From Accumulibacter sp. (lineage in GTDB: Bacteria > Pseudomonadota > Gammaproteobacteria > Burkholderiales > Rhodocyclaceae), in contig NZ_JAMTDV010000117.1 of the NCBI RefSeq assembly GCF_023806565.1, forward strand, positions 1-64,000: 64,000 nucleotides of DNA, in the 5' to 3' direction. A model generated the notes under the pieces. It was not told the DNA's origin and did not search any database. It was given only the letters and a program-made list of their open reading frames with translations. Positions 51,223 to 60,803 of the stretch are shown here, piece after piece (the stretch's first letter is position 1; each line of letters begins with the position of its first letter). Position numbers and translations under genes: made by a program.

Positions 51223-52289
51223 GCCATTTCATCCCCGACGTCGGTGGAACCCTTCGCGGCGATTGCCTGCAGCGAGTCCGCAGCGTAGTCGAACGAATCC
51301 GCGAAGAACTCGTCCTGCGGCAACTGACAACGGGCCAGAAAGTCCCGTCGGGCTGCGCTCACCATCGCCGGCGAGCCACAAACGTATGCCTGGTAGCCAG
51401 AAAGGTCGGGGTGATCGCTCATCGCGACTTCGTGCACCAGGCCGATGCGGCCATCCCAGCCTTCCTCGCTTGGCGAGTCGGAGAGGGCTGCCGTAAACGT
51501 GATGTGGGCATGTTGCGCCGACCACCGTTCGGCAAGGGGCAAGAGGTAGAGATCGGCAAGACGTCGGCCTCCCCAGTAGATGTGCATCGGCCGCGTGTTG
51601 CCTTCGGCGATGGCGTGCTCGACGATCGCCTTGATTGGTGCGAAGCCGGTTCCTCCCGCCACCAGCAGCATCGGCCTGGTCGACTCCTCGCGCAGGAAAA
51701 AGCTGCCCAGGGGCCCGCGCAGGCGGAGAATGTCGCGCTCCTTCATGCTCGCGAAAACATGACCGGTGAATTGTCCGCCGGGCACCTGCCGGACGTGCAA
51801 CTCAAGAACCTCGTCCGCGTGCGGCGCGTTGGCCAGCGAAAACGAGCGCCGCCGGCCCTCCTTCAGCAGAATGTCGACGTATTGCCCGGCGAGAAACTGC
51901 AAGCGCTCGTTGGCCGGCAGCTTGAGTTCGACGATCATCACGTCGGGCGCGGCACGGGTCAGCCGGTGCACGCGCGCCGGCAGGGTACGGACCGGAATGT
52001 CGCCGAGCGCGCGCGCTTCCCGGCTTTCGATGCAAAGATCGCTCTTTGCCAGCGCACAACAGAAGAGCGCGTAGCCGGCCCGCCGATCGGCCTCGCCGAG
52101 TACCTCGAACGATGCCTTGCCGTGTGCCACTTCTCCGCTCAGCACCCTTCCCCGGCAGGATCCGCAGGCTCCATCACGGCAACCATAGGGGAGGCTCAGT
52201 CCCTGGCGGAGCGCAGCTTCGAGGATCGTTTCGTCAGGCTCGGCCTGAAACGCGCACTGGCTCGGCTGAACGCTTATCTGAAAACCCAT
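51219..52289 (-). CDS. 2Fe-2S ferredoxin / NAD(P)H flavin reductase fusion (AscD/CDP-glucoseen-reductase-like)
   Basis: A 356-residue oxidoreductase. An N-terminal plant-type ferredoxin domain has C37, C42, C45 (YGCRDGACGSC) and C77 or C78; then an FAD-binding domain (FLAGQYVDILLKEGRRRSFSLANAP) and an NAD-binding domain (MLLVAGGTGFAPIKAIVEHAI ... AYVCGSPAMV). This layout matches CDP-6-deoxy-3,4-glucoseen reductase-like and oxygenase reductase proteins in betaproteobacteria. The electron acceptor is unknown. Its stop overlaps the HDOD gene, an unexpected pairing of redox enzyme and signalling protein. Confidence 0.88.
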   Translation of the reverse strand: MGFQISVQPSQCAFQAEPDETILEAALRQGLSLPYGCRDGACGSCRGRVLSGEVAHGKASFEVLGEADRRAGYALFCCALAKSDLCIESREARALGDIPVRTLPARVHRLTRAAPDVMIVELKLPANERLQFLAGQYVDILLKEGRRRSFSLANAPHADEVLELHVRQVPGGQFTGHVFASMKERDILRLRGPLGSFFLREESTRPMLLVAGGTGFAPIKAIVEHAIAEGNTRPMHIYWGGRRLADLYLLPLAERWSAQHAHITFTAALSDSPSEEGWDGRIGLVHEVAMSDHPDLSGYQAYVCGSPAMVSAARRDFLARCQLPQDEFFADSFDYAADSLQAIAAKGSTDVGDEMA

Positions 52290-52328
52290 CGACTCTCCGC
52301 TGCTGTCCTGATCCGGTAAAATCGCGCG

Positions 52329-53207
52329 GTGAAGAAACTATTGATCGTCGGTTGCGGTGACATCGCCCGCCGCCTGCTGCCCCATCTGCTTGGCCACTAC
52401 CATGTCTTTGCACTGCTGCGTGATGCCGGCCAGTGTGCCTTCTGGCGCGACAAGGGCGCGCGGCCAGTCGTCGCCGATCTCGATCAGCCGCGCAGCCTGC
52501 GGCGCATCGCCGGCCTGGCCGAAATCGTTGTGCACCTGGCGCCGCCCCCCACTGTCGCCGGCGATCGAGGTGACGCCCGCACCCGTGGCCTGCTCGCAGC
52601 ACTTGCTCGCGGCAGGAGTCTACCACAGCGAATCGTGTATATAAGTACCAGTGGCGTATACGGCGACTGCAAGGGCGAACGCATAGACGAGACGCGACGC
52701 CTGCGGCCGGCGACCGCCCGCGCCCGTCGTCGCGTCGACGCCGAGCGCCAACTGCGTGCCTTCGGCCGCCGCGGCGTTGTCGTCAGCATCCTGCGTGTCC
52801 CAGGGATTTATGCGGCCGATCGGCTGCCGATCGAACGTCTGCAGAAGGGGACTCCGGCGCTTTGTGATGCGGACGACGTATACACCAACCACATTCACGC
52901 CGAAGACCTGGCAATGCTCACCTGTGCCGCCCTTCGCCGTGGTCGCTGCAACCGCGCCTACAATGCCGCGGACGATTCGGAAATCAAGATGGGCGAGTAT
53001 TTCGATCTCGTTGCCGACCATTTCGGCCTGCCCAGGTCGCCCCGCCTCTCGCGCCACGAGGCCGAGCAGCGCCTGTCGCCGCTGCAGTTGTCTTTCATGA
53101 CGGAGTCGCGTCGCCTGCGGAACGGGCGAGCGAAAAAGGAGTTGCGGGCGCGGCTACGCTATCCGCACGTAGCCGACGGCGTTGCCGCCGCGGCAGGGAA
53201 AGGATGA
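52329..53207 (+). CDS. NAD(P)-dependent epimerase/dehydratase-like protein (YeeZ type)
   Basis: A 292-residue short-chain dehydrogenase of the extended/atypical kind. The nucleotide motif is 'LLIVGCGDIARRLL' rather than TGxxGxxG, and the active site region 'YISTSGVYGDCKG' retains S, Y and K. 'ILRVPGIYAADRLPIERLQKG' and 'VYTNHIHAEDLAMLTCAAL' are typical of the YeeZ group. Substrate unknown. GTG start at 52329. The next gene follows by 4 bp. Confidence 0.85.
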   Translation: MKKLLIVGCGDIARRLLPHLLGHYHVFALLRDAGQCAFWRDKGARPVVADLDQPRSLRRIAGLAEIVVHLAPPPTVAGDRGDARTRGLLAALARGRSLPQRIVYISTSGVYGDCKGERIDETRRLRPATARARRRVDAERQLRAFGRRGVVVSILRVPGIYAADRLPIERLQKGTPALCDADDVYTNHIHAEDLAMLTCAALRRGRCNRAYNAADDSEIKMGEYFDLVADHFGLPRSPRLSRHEAEQRLSPLQLSFMTESRRLRNGRAKKELRARLRYPHVADGVAAAAGKG

Positions 53208-53211
53208 AACC

Positions 53212-53628
53212 GTGCTGATCGTCAAGGTCCTGCATCTCTGGATGGTCGTGAGCTGGTTCGCCGGTCTCTTCTATCTGCCGCGCATCTTCGTGAACCTGGC
53301 GATGATCGACCCGGCCAGCGTCGCCGAGCGCGAGCGTCTGCTGCTGATGGCCGGCAAGCTGTACCGCTTCGTCACCCCGATCGGCATTCTCGCCGTTGCC
53401 TTCGGCTTCTGGCTGTGGTTCGGTTTCGGTTTCGCGGGCGGCTGGCTGCACCTCAAGACCGCCCTGGTCTTGCTGCTGCTGCTCTATCACGCGTATTGCG
53501 GGCGGCTGCTGCGCGATTTCCGGAACGGCCGCAACGTCCACAGCCATGTCTGGTACCGCTGGTTCAACGAAATGCCGGTGCTGGCGCTGCTGGCGGTGAT
53601 CTATCTGGCCGTCGTCAAGCCGTTCTAG
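53212..53628 (+). CDS. HemJ/CopD-like four-helix membrane protein
   Basis: A 138-residue integral membrane protein with four helices. 'VLHLWMVVSWFAGLFYLPRIFVNLAM' and 'WLHLKTALVLLLLLYHAYCGRLL' match the HemJ (protoporphyrinogen IX oxidase) / CopD superfamily, with a conserved His and Lys of the haem-binding site; about the HemJ length of 140-150. A haem biosynthesis role is plausible but not proven. The GTG at 53212 has AAAGGATG about 8 nt upstream. Confidence 0.78.
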   Translation: MLIVKVLHLWMVVSWFAGLFYLPRIFVNLAMIDPASVAERERLLLMAGKLYRFVTPIGILAVAFGFWLWFGFGFAGGWLHLKTALVLLLLLYHAYCGRLLRDFRNGRNVHSHVWYRWFNEMPVLALLAVIYLAVVKPF

Positions 53629-53653
53629 TCCATCTGTCGGGAGACAAAGCGTC

Positions 53654-54808
53654 GTGGAAACGTATTTTGCCAGCTGCCCGCGCGGCCTCGAGCATTTGCT
53701 GCGCGAAGACCTCGCTGCAGCGGGCGCCTGCAATCTCAGGCAGATCTCGGGCGGCGTGCACTTTGCCGGCGACTGGCCTGTCTGCTATCGCGCCAATCTC
53801 CACTCGCGCATCGCCACACGCATCCTGTGGCGCGTGGCCCACACGCGCTATCGCAGCGAGGAGGACATTTACCGCCTGGCACTCGACACCCCGTGGCCCA
53901 GGTGGTTCGTCGCCGAGCAGACGATTCGCGTCGACGTCAATGCCGTCAAGAGCCCGCTGAAGAGTCTCGACTTCGTCACGCTGCGCATCAAGGACGCCGT
54001 TTGCGACCGCTTTCGCCGTGACGCGGGAATTAGGCCGAGCGTCGATACGCGGCAGCCGGATGTGCGGGTGCAAGGTTTCGTCGGTGAGGACGAGTGCACG
54101 CTTTATCTCGACACCTCGGGAGCACCGCTCTACCAGCGAGGCTTTCGTCAGAAGACGGTGGACGCGCCGCTCAAGGAAAATCTTGCTGCCGGCATTTTGC
54201 GCTTGAGCGGCTGGCAGCCCGGCGTGGCGCTGCTCGACCCGATGTGCGGCAGCGGCACCTTCCTGCTCGAGGCGGCGCAGGTCGCGCTGCGCATCGCCCC
54301 TGGTGTCGGCCGCGAGTTCGCTTTCCAGCGGCTGCGTAACTTCGATCCGGTCGCGTGGCAGCCCCTGCTCGACGCGGCCCGCGCCGGCGAAGCGACGGTC
54401 ACCGACGCGGGAATCTTCGGCAGCGACCTGTCGCCAGTCGCCGTCCGCGCCGCGCTCGCCAACCTCGATCGTGCCGGTCTGTTACCCGCGGTCACCCTCA
54501 AAACCGGCGACCTGCTCGAAATCGAAGCGCCTGCCGAGCGTGGCATTCTCGTCAGCAACCCGCCATACGGCGAACGGGTTTCCGATCGGGACCAACTGGC
54601 AGCGTTTTATCCCTTGCTGGGCAGTGCCCTCAAGCGCAAGTTCGCCGGCTGGAACTGCTACCTGATCAGCGCTGACAGCAGACTGCCGAAAATGGTCCGC
54701 CTGACCCCGAGCAGAAAGACCCCGCTATTCAACGGCCCGCTCGAATGCCGCCTGTACGAATTCCGCATGGTGGCGGGAAGCAACCGCGGCGGCGCGGCTT
54801 CCGGTTGA
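53654..54808 (+). CDS. rlmL: THUMP-domain 23S rRNA (guanine-N2)-methyltransferase, RlmL N-terminal type
   Basis: A 384-residue methyltransferase corresponding to the N-terminal half of E. coli RlmL/YcbY, which forms m2G2445 of 23S rRNA. A THUMP domain covers ~45-155 (after 'YFASCPRGLEHLLREDL'); the SAM site is 'LLDPMCGSGTFLLEAA' and the catalytic motif 'VSNPPYGER'. The second (RlmK) domain of enterobacterial RlmKL is absent, as is normal in betaproteobacteria. Start GTG at 53654 after CGGGAGACAAAGC. Confidence 0.9.
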   Translation: METYFASCPRGLEHLLREDLAAAGACNLRQISGGVHFAGDWPVCYRANLHSRIATRILWRVAHTRYRSEEDIYRLALDTPWPRWFVAEQTIRVDVNAVKSPLKSLDFVTLRIKDAVCDRFRRDAGIRPSVDTRQPDVRVQGFVGEDECTLYLDTSGAPLYQRGFRQKTVDAPLKENLAAGILRLSGWQPGVALLDPMCGSGTFLLEAAQVALRIAPGVGREFAFQRLRNFDPVAWQPLLDAARAGEATVTDAGIFGSDLSPVAVRAALANLDRAGLLPAVTLKTGDLLEIEAPAERGILVSNPPYGERVSDRDQLAAFYPLLGSALKRKFAGWNCYLISADSRLPKMVRLTPSRKTPLFNGPLECRLYEFRMVAGSNRGGAASG

Positions 54809-54852
54809 GCAGATCGAAGAACCGACTGGCCACGCAACGCACGCACGCCAAT

Positions 54853-56037
54853 CTAGAACGCTGCGATCCCGGTTTGCGCGCGACCGAGAATCAGCGCATG
54901 CACGTCGTGTGTTCCTTCGTAGGTGTTGACCACCTCCAGGTTCACCAGGTGGCGGATGACGCCGAATTCGTCCGAAATGCCGTTGCCGCCGAGCATGTCG
55001 CGCGCGGTGCGGGCGATTTCGAGCGCCTTGCCGCAGGAGTTGCGCTTCATCAGCGAGGTGATCTCCACAGTCGCGCTGCCCTCGTCCTTCATCCGCCCGA
55101 GGCGCAGACAGCCCTGCAGGCCGAGGGTGATTTCGCTCTGCATGTCGGCGAGCTTCTTCTGGATCAACTGGTTGGCGGCCAGCGGGCGGCCGAACTGGCG
55201 GCGATCCAGAGTGTATTGACGCGCCGTGTGCCAGCAGAATTCGGCGGCGCCGAGCGCTCCCCAGGCGATGCCGTAGCGCGCCGAATCGAGGCAGGTGAAC
55301 GGTCCCTTGAGACCCCGGACCTCGGCGAAGGCATTCTCCAGCGGAACGAAGACCTCGTCCATCACGATCTCGCCGGTGATCGAACAGCGCAGGCCGACCT
55401 TGCCGTGGATCACCGGCGCCGAAAGGCCGGCCATTCCCTTTTCGAGCACGAAGCCGCGGATGGCACCGGCGTCGTCCTTGGCCCAGACGATGAATACGTC
55501 GGCGATCGGCGAGTTGGTGATCCACGTCTTGTTGCCGGAAACGAGAAATCCGCCATCGACCGCGCGTGCCCGGCACTCCATGCTGCCAGGGTCGGAACCG
55601 TGATTCGGTTCGGTCAGCCCGAAGCAGCCGATCCACTCGCCGCTTGCCAGTTTCGGCAGATAGCGGCGGCGCTGCGCTTCGCTGCCGAACTGGTAAATCG
55701 GCAGCATCACCAGCGAAGACTGCACGCTCATCATCGAGCGATAGCCGGAATCGACGCGCTCCACTTCGCGTGCCACGAGACCGTAACTCACGTAGTTGAG
55801 CCCGCCACCGCCGTATTCGGGCGGAATCGTCGGTCCGAGCAGACCCATTTCACCCATTTCCCGGAAGATCGCCGGGTCGCTGCGCTCGTGGCGGAACGCG
55901 TCGCGCACGCGCGGCAGCAGCCGACGCTGGCAAAAGTCTCGCGCGGCGTCGCGCAGCAGACGTTCGTCCTCGCTCAACTGCGCCGTCAGCAGCAGCGGGT
56001 CTTCCCAGCAGAATCGCGGTTTGGCAGCGGTCGCCAT
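54853..56037 (-). CDS. gcdH: Glutaryl-CoA dehydrogenase
   Basis: A 394-residue acyl-CoA dehydrogenase flavoenzyme that converts glutaryl-CoA to crotonyl-CoA and CO2 in lysine/tryptophan/benzoate catabolism. '[16 protein letters not shown]', '[29 protein letters not shown]' and the catalytic E374 in '[24 protein letters not shown]' are GcdH-specific. Length and ending are typical. The downstream reductase gene is on the same strand just upstream in position (26 bp), so they may share a transcript. Confidence 0.94.
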   Translation of the reverse strand: MATAAKPRFCWEDPLLLTAQLSEDERLLRDAARDFCQRRLLPRVRDAFRHERSDPAIFREMGEMGLLGPTIPPEYGGGGLNYVSYGLVAREVERVDSGYRSMMSVQSSLVMLPIYQFGSEAQRRRYLPKLASGEWIGCFGLTEPNHGSDPGSMECRARAVDGGFLVSGNKTWITNSPIADVFIVWAKDDAGAIRGFVLEKGMAGLSAPVIHGKVGLRCSITGEIVMDEVFVPLENAFAEVRGLKGPFTCLDSARYGIAWGALGAAEFCWHTARQYTLDRRQFGRPLAANQLIQKKLADMQSEITLGLQGCLRLGRMKDEGSATVEITSLMKRNSCGKALEIARTARDMLGGNGISDEFGVIRHLVNLEVVNTYEGTHDVHALILGRAQTGIAAF

Positions 56038-56063
56038 CGTTCTCTCGCAGCCGTCAGCGGATT

Positions 56064-57047
56064 TCAGCGTCTGACATCGACGACGACGCGCCCGCGCACC
56101 TTGCCGGCGAGCAGTTCATGCGCCACTTCGATCGCCTCGGCAAGGCCGATTTCGCTCGTGATTGCATCGAGCCTGGCGATTTCGAGATCCTGGCCGAGGC
56201 GTTGCCAGGCTTCCTGACGGACCGCCAGCGGCGCCATCACGCTGTCGATGCCGTAGAGCGTGACTCCGCGCAGGATGAACGGGGCCACCGTCGCCGGAAA
56301 GTCCATGCCGCCGGCCAGGCCGCAGGCGGCGACGGCGCCGCGATAGCGGGTCGTGGCGCAGGCATTGGCCAGGGTATGGCTGCCGACCGTATCGATCACC
56401 CCGGCCCAGCGTTCCTTGCCGATCGGTTTGCCGGGAGCGGCAAGTTCGCTGCGATCGATCACCGCTGCCGCACCGAGCGCCTGCAGGTGCGCCGCTTCGG
56501 CGGTGCGGCCGGTCGCCGCGACGATCCGGTAACCGAGTTTTGCGAGCAGCGCGATGGCCACGCTGCCGACGCCACCGTTCGCGCCGGTGACGAGGATTTC
56601 ACCGTCCTCTGGCCGGATGCCGTGTTTCTCGAGCGCCAGCACGCAGAGCATCGCGGTGTAGCCGGCGGTGCCGAGGGCCATCGCCTGGCGCGCCGTGAAG
56701 GCGTGGGGAAGCGGCACCAGCCACTCGCCCCGGACGCGTGCCAGCTCGGCCAGACCGCCGCAGCGCGTCTCGCCAACGCCCCAGCCATTGAGCACGACGC
56801 GCTCGCCGATCGGCCACGCCGGGTTACTGCTGGCGATCACGCTGCCGGCAAAATCGATCCCCGGCACCATCGGAAAGCGGCGCACCACCGGCGCCTTGCC
56901 GGTGATCGCCAGACCATCCTTGTAGTTCAGCGTGCTCCATTCGACACTTACCGTGACGTCGCCCTCGGGCAGGACGGATTCGTCGATCTGCTGCACCTGC
57001 GCCTGGTAGCCGGCGTCGCCCCTGGTGATCAGAATTCCCTTGAACAT
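56064..57047 (-). CDS. acuI: Acrylyl-CoA reductase / quinone oxidoreductase (AcuI/YhdH family)
   Basis: A 327-residue zinc-free medium-chain dehydrogenase of the AcuI/YhdH family, which reduces acrylyl-CoA to propionyl-CoA with NADPH. '[12 protein letters not shown]', '[11 protein letters not shown]', '[20 protein letters not shown]' and '[25 protein letters not shown]' (NADP-binding) are signatures. The ATG at 57047 follows GAGGAATAGCACG. Genes making C3/C4 CoA intermediates lie nearby; in this genome acrylyl-CoA may arise from 3-hydroxypropionate or DMSP-type compounds (inference). Confidence 0.9.
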   Translation of the reverse strand: MFKGILITRGDAGYQAQVQQIDESVLPEGDVTVSVEWSTLNYKDGLAITGKAPVVRRFPMVPGIDFAGSVIASSNPAWPIGERVVLNGWGVGETRCGGLAELARVRGEWLVPLPHAFTARQAMALGTAGYTAMLCVLALEKHGIRPEDGEILVTGANGGVGSVAIALLAKLGYRIVAATGRTAEAAHLQALGAAAVIDRSELAAPGKPIGKERWAGVIDTVGSHTLANACATTRYRGAVAACGLAGGMDFPATVAPFILRGVTLYGIDSVMAPLAVRQEAWQRLGQDLEIARLDAITSEIGLAEAIEVAHELLAGKVRGRVVVDVRR

Positions 57048-57170
57048 CGTGCTATTCCTCCATCGTTGGCTGCCGCCGCGTGCGCGGATGCGCGCCATTC
57101 ATGCTGACCGCCCGGGTCGGCAAGACCATGGTCGAACTGCTGCCGGCGGGCGACGATCGTCCGTCCGTGA

Positions 57171-58307
57171 TCACGCGTAGGGGGCGGGCTTGACACTCGG
57201 GTCGGCGCGCACCGGGCCGGCCGCCTTGCGCGCGACAACCGATGCATCTTCCTGCAGGCCGGCCGGGAAAGTCCTCCTGCGCAGGCGGAGATCCGGGATC
57301 AGCGACCAGGGCTGGTGGATCCATGGCTGGTGTGCGGTGGCGTCGGCGCGTGGAGTCACCGGGTAGTCGCTGCTGGCGGCGAACAGCACGCCGGCAGCCC
57401 GCAGCCGGTCGACCAGCCATTGCAGGGCGCCATCGGAAAGGCCACTCTCGCCGTTGCTCATCGGATAGCCGCCGCCGACATCGCCGTGCGCACCGGGAAA
57501 AATCAACTGCGTCACGTTCGCTCCGGCGTTCCACAGCGTCGGCGTAAAATCGACCCGCTGCTCATCGCGCGCGATCGCGTGTACGCCCAACTGCACCTTG
57601 GCGCTGAGAACCGTGTCGGCGAACTTGTAGGCGTCGATCCGCTCGCCGTTGGCCGCGTACGCGGGAAACCCCAGGGCGCCGACGGTATCCCAGACAGCGA
57701 CGGAGCGGATGCTGTCGACGGCGACCAGATCACTGTCGGCGAGCGAGCCGGAGCGAAAGAACGCCGGCAGATTGGCGGCGATTTCGCTCAGGTGATCGAG
57801 GCTGGCGCCGCTCTTGAGCGTCGCCTTGCGATAGCGATACCACGCTTCGGCACCGCAGCGATACGCTTCCTGTGGGTCATCGATGTGCTTTCCGAGCAGC
57901 CCCTGCGAGCCGATCAGTCCGGCCAGCGCCCGCGCGGTATAGGCGCCCCGGCTGAAGCCGACGATATGGATATGGTCGCCTGGTTCGTAGTTGCGCGAGA
58001 CGAAGGTGTAGCCGCGGACGATGCGCGCGATGACGCCGGCGCCGAAAGCGCCGCCGAGGATCTTGACCACCGGATTGCGCGAGTCGCCGACTCCGTGCAG
58101 GTATTTGGCGATCTGTGTCAGCTGCGCACCATCGTGAAGTTGGCGTTCCTGTTCGTCGGCACAGCGCAGCGAATGCGGCGAGTCCGTTCCCGCCAGCCAC
58201 AAGAACAGTTTGTAGACGTTGGTCGGATCCGCCGACTGGTCGGCGTTTTCATCCTGATTTGGGCTGTTCCACGTGCCGTCGGCACAAAAAATCACGTTCT
58301 TCGCCAT
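57171..58307 (-). CDS. DUF2235 alpha/beta-hydrolase-like protein
   Basis: A 378-residue protein of the DUF2235 family (T6SS phospholipase Tle1-like and other uncharacterised hydrolases). 'NVIFCADGTWNS' at the N-terminus and the nucleophile elbow 'GFSRGAYTARAL' (S119) are diagnostic; 'FPGAHGDVGGGYP' holds the catalytic His/Asp. No signal peptide or membrane helix and no VgrG/PAAR or immunity gene nearby, so a secreted effector role is not supported here. GAAGGAGATGCGCA precedes the ATG at 58307. Confidence 0.88.
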   Translation of the reverse strand: MAKNVIFCADGTWNSPNQDENADQSADPTNVYKLFLWLAGTDSPHSLRCADEQERQLHDGAQLTQIAKYLHGVGDSRNPVVKILGGAFGAGVIARIVRGYTFVSRNYEPGDHIHIVGFSRGAYTARALAGLIGSQGLLGKHIDDPQEAYRCGAEAWYRYRKATLKSGASLDHLSEIAANLPAFFRSGSLADSDLVAVDSIRSVAVWDTVGALGFPAYAANGERIDAYKFADTVLSAKVQLGVHAIARDEQRVDFTPTLWNAGANVTQLIFPGAHGDVGGGYPMSNGESGLSDGALQWLVDRLRAAGVLFAASSDYPVTPRADATAHQPWIHQPWSLIPDLRLRRRTFPAGLQEDASVVARKAAGPVRADPSVKPAPYA

Positions 58308-58514
58308 TGCGCATCTCCTTCGCCATTGCTGCATCGTTGCTGAGTGATCTCGGGCCGCCGTGGGCAGAGCTTGCACTCGCCAAGGTCCCTGCAGCGAGTT
58401 GCTCCGGTGCCCCACCTTCGATGGCAGTATCGCTGCCGATGGCAGACGTCGTCAATGTTCTGCTCCGGGGTCGCCGGCACGCCGAACGAGGCGGCGCGAC
58501 GGAAAGCCCTACCG

Positions 58515-59735
58515 TCAGGGTTGCACCTGGTCGATCACGACGCGAAGATTCTCGCTGCCTGGCTTGACGCCGTCGATCCTGCCGAAGAGGTCGCCACTCG
58601 AACTCTGTGCCTTGCCTGCCTTGGCGATGCGCGCTTCGATGCGGACCGTACGGAATTCCGAGATCTTGCGACCACCGGCCAGCGCCATCGAGTCGTCGAG
58701 GCGGAAGCGCAGCGGCAACTCGGCGACGGTGGCGCGGGTTACGGCGAGTGGCATGCGCGGACCCTCTTCGGCGCGTGCGAAGACGAACAACACGTCGTCC
58801 GGCTTGACCTTGCCGGCGAGCCTGCCGCTCAACACGACCTCGCCACTGACCGTGACCGCGCTGGGCCTGCCTGTCGGTTTGCCCGGCGACTTCGCGCTGC
58901 CCGTCTGCGCGGCAGCGATTTCACGCGCCTTGTCGACCGCTCCTGCGAGCGTCTTCGCTTCCTCGGAACCGGGTGCGAGCTGCGCCAGCAGCCGCGACCA
59001 GAGTTCGGCCGCCGCTGCGAAATCCTGCCGCTCACTCGCTGCCGCACCCGCGAGCAACAGCGCCTGCGGTTCGTCGGGATCGATCTGCAGCGCGCGCGCG
59101 AGCAGTTCGCCGGGTTTCCCCTGCAGCCTGCCGCCGTTCGCCTGAGCAAGGACATCGGCGTAATCGGCGAGCAGCGCCGCGTCCTGATCGAGCAAGGCGC
59201 CGGCATGGCTGTAGGCATTGGCCGCTTCCGGGAAACGTCCGAGGACCTTGTACGAGCGGGCCAGCATCACCCAGCCCTGCGCGTCGTCGGGGTTTTTCTG
59301 CAGCTTTTCGACGAGCCCGCCGAGCATTTGCTCGATCTGTTCCGGCGTGACGCGTGCCTGCCGCTGCAGCGGGTCGAGCGCGCGCGGATTGCCGAGCAGC
59401 GCGTAGCCGGCAGCGGCCGCCAGCGGGATCACGACGAGCAGGGCCAGCAGCGATTTGCGGCCGGCGCCGATGTCCGCCGGCGGAGCTTCGGCTGCCTGCA
59501 CCTCGTCGAGCAGGCGACGCTGCAGTTCGCTCCTGGCCTGGACGAAATCGCCGTCGCTGAGTGATCCCTCGTTGCGCTCGCGTTCGAGTTCGGCGAGCTG
59601 GTCACGGAAGATCGCCAGATTGGCCTCGCGGCGGTCGACCTTCACCGTCCCCGCCGGTACGCGCAGCAGCGGCCACGCGAGGATGCCGACGACGATGACG
59701 ACCAGCAGTACGGCGCTGACGAGGAAAGTGGTCAT
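58515..59735 (-). CDS. ccmI: Cytochrome c maturation protein CcmI
   Basis: A 406-residue CcmI/CycH protein that chaperones apocytochrome c to the haem-ligation complex. Two membrane helices at ~4-24 and ~95-115 flank a cytoplasmic leucine-zipper-like loop (RREANLAIFRDQLAELERERNEG); the periplasmic part has TPR repeats (NPDDAQGWVMLARSYKVLGRFPEAANAYSHA). The ATG overlaps the ccmH stop (ATGA). Confidence 0.93.
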   Translation of the reverse strand: MTTFLVSAVLLVVIVVGILAWPLLRVPAGTVKVDRREANLAIFRDQLAELERERNEGSLSDGDFVQARSELQRRLLDEVQAAEAPPADIGAGRKSLLALLVVIPLAAAAGYALLGNPRALDPLQRQARVTPEQIEQMLGGLVEKLQKNPDDAQGWVMLARSYKVLGRFPEAANAYSHAGALLDQDAALLADYADVLAQANGGRLQGKPGELLARALQIDPDEPQALLLAGAAASERQDFAAAAELWSRLLAQLAPGSEEAKTLAGAVDKAREIAAAQTGSAKSPGKPTGRPSAVTVSGEVVLSGRLAGKVKPDDVLFVFARAEEGPRMPLAVTRATVAELPLRFRLDDSMALAGGRKISEFRTVRIEARIAKAGKAQSSSGDLFGRIDGVKPGSENLRVVIDQVQP

Positions 59736-60214
59736 GTGGATCGCGGGCGAGAGTCCTGCTCCTGCAGCAGCGTTTCGGCCCGGTTCTGTTCGTCGGTCGA
59801 CAGTGGGCGATCGTCGATCGCCTGGTCACGTCGGCGCAGGTAGCGCAGCAGCGACGCCAGGCCGACGACCAGCAGCAGGCCGGGCCCGAACCACAGCAGC
59901 AGCGTCGTACCCTTCAGCGGTGGCCGATACCGGACGAAGTCGCCGTAGCGGCTGACCATGAATTCCATGATTTCTGCGTCGCTCCTGCCCTCCCGGATCA
60001 GCGCGCGGATCTCGCGGCGCAGGTCGCTGGCGAGTTCGGCCTGCGAGCCGGCGAGCGATTCGTTCTGGCAGACCAGGCAGCGCAGTTCGGAGGAAATCGC
60101 GATCAGGCGTCGCTCTGTCGCTTCGTCCTCGGCGAGCGGCCTGGCTTCGCCGGCGTGCAGCGTGCCGCCAAGCGTGCTCAGCAGCGCGAGCAGCAGCATC
60201 AGCCAGCGCCTCAT
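59732..60214 (-). CDS. ccmH: Cytochrome c maturation protein CcmH
   Basis: A 160-residue thiol oxidoreductase that reduces apocytochrome CXXCH cysteines. Signal peptide 1-21, the active site L-R-C-L-V-C-Q-N in 'ELRCLVCQNESLAGSQAELASDLR', and a C-terminal anchor helix (TTLLLWFGPGLLLVVGLASL). It overlaps ccmG upstream and ccmI downstream by ATGA. Confidence 0.96.
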   Translation of the reverse strand: MRRWLMLLLALLSTLGGTLHAGEARPLAEDEATERRLIAISSELRCLVCQNESLAGSQAELASDLRREIRALIREGRSDAEIMEFMVSRYGDFVRYRPPLKGTTLLLWFGPGLLLVVGLASLLRYLRRRDQAIDDRPLSTDEQNRAETLLQEQDSRPRST

Positions 60215-60795
60215 TGCGCGAGCTCGGCAAGCAGCGGCTGGATCCTGCCGGAGAAGACCTCGGGGGTGATCGGGCCCGTGTGCTTCATGCGAATGATCCC
60301 TTTCCTGTCGATGACGTAGGTTTCCGGCACCCCATACACTCCGTAATCGATGCCGACGCGGCCGTCGATGTCGAGCACCGAAAGCGCGTAGGGGTTGCCA
60401 TGGCGGGAAAGCCAGGCGGACGCGCGATCGATGACCAACTTTCGTTCGCCGTCGGCAGCCAGCTTGTCCAGCTCGACACTTCCGTCGCCGCGCACTTCCT
60501 TGTAGTTGAGGCCGACCAGCGGCACGTTCTGTCGCCGGGCGAGTTCGACCAGCAGCGGATGCTCCTGCCGGCAGGTGACGCACCACGATGCCCAGACGTT
60601 GAGCAGCCAGACCTGGCCGAGCATCTCCTTCGGTGAGAACTGCCGGTCGGGCGCGTCGAGTCGCGGCAGCGAGAACATCGGTGCCGGCTTGTCGATCAGC
60701 GGTGACGGCACGTCGCGCGGGTTGAGATGGAGCCCGACGGCGAGCAGCACGACGAGCAGGAAAAAGCCGATCAGCGGCCAGAGGAATCGGTTCAT
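60211..60795 (-). CDS. ccmG: Thiol:disulfide interchange protein CcmG/DsbE
   Basis: A 194-residue membrane-anchored thioredoxin-like protein. An N-terminal helix (about 4-22), then the active site 'NVWASWCVTCRQEHPLLVELA' (CVTC instead of the more usual CxPC) and 'GVYGVPETYVIDRKGII' with the cis-Pro. It keeps CcmH or apocytochrome reduced. The open frame continues far upstream through ccmF in another frame; the ATG at 60795 is 9 bp from the ccmF stop. Confidence 0.95.
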   Translation of the reverse strand: MNRFLWPLIGFFLLVVLLAVGLHLNPRDVPSPLIDKPAPMFSLPRLDAPDRQFSPKEMLGQVWLLNVWASWCVTCRQEHPLLVELARRQNVPLVGLNYKEVRGDGSVELDKLAADGERKLVIDRASAWLSRHGNPYALSVLDIDGRVGIDYGVYGVPETYVIDRKGIIRMKHTGPITPEVFSGRIQPLLAELAQ

Positions 60796-60803
60796 CGCAG
60801 GTC

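Noticed and set aside
57171..58307. DUF2235 protein as a type VI secretion phospholipase effector
   Set aside because: No VgrG, PAAR, adaptor or immunity gene within the window and no export signal.
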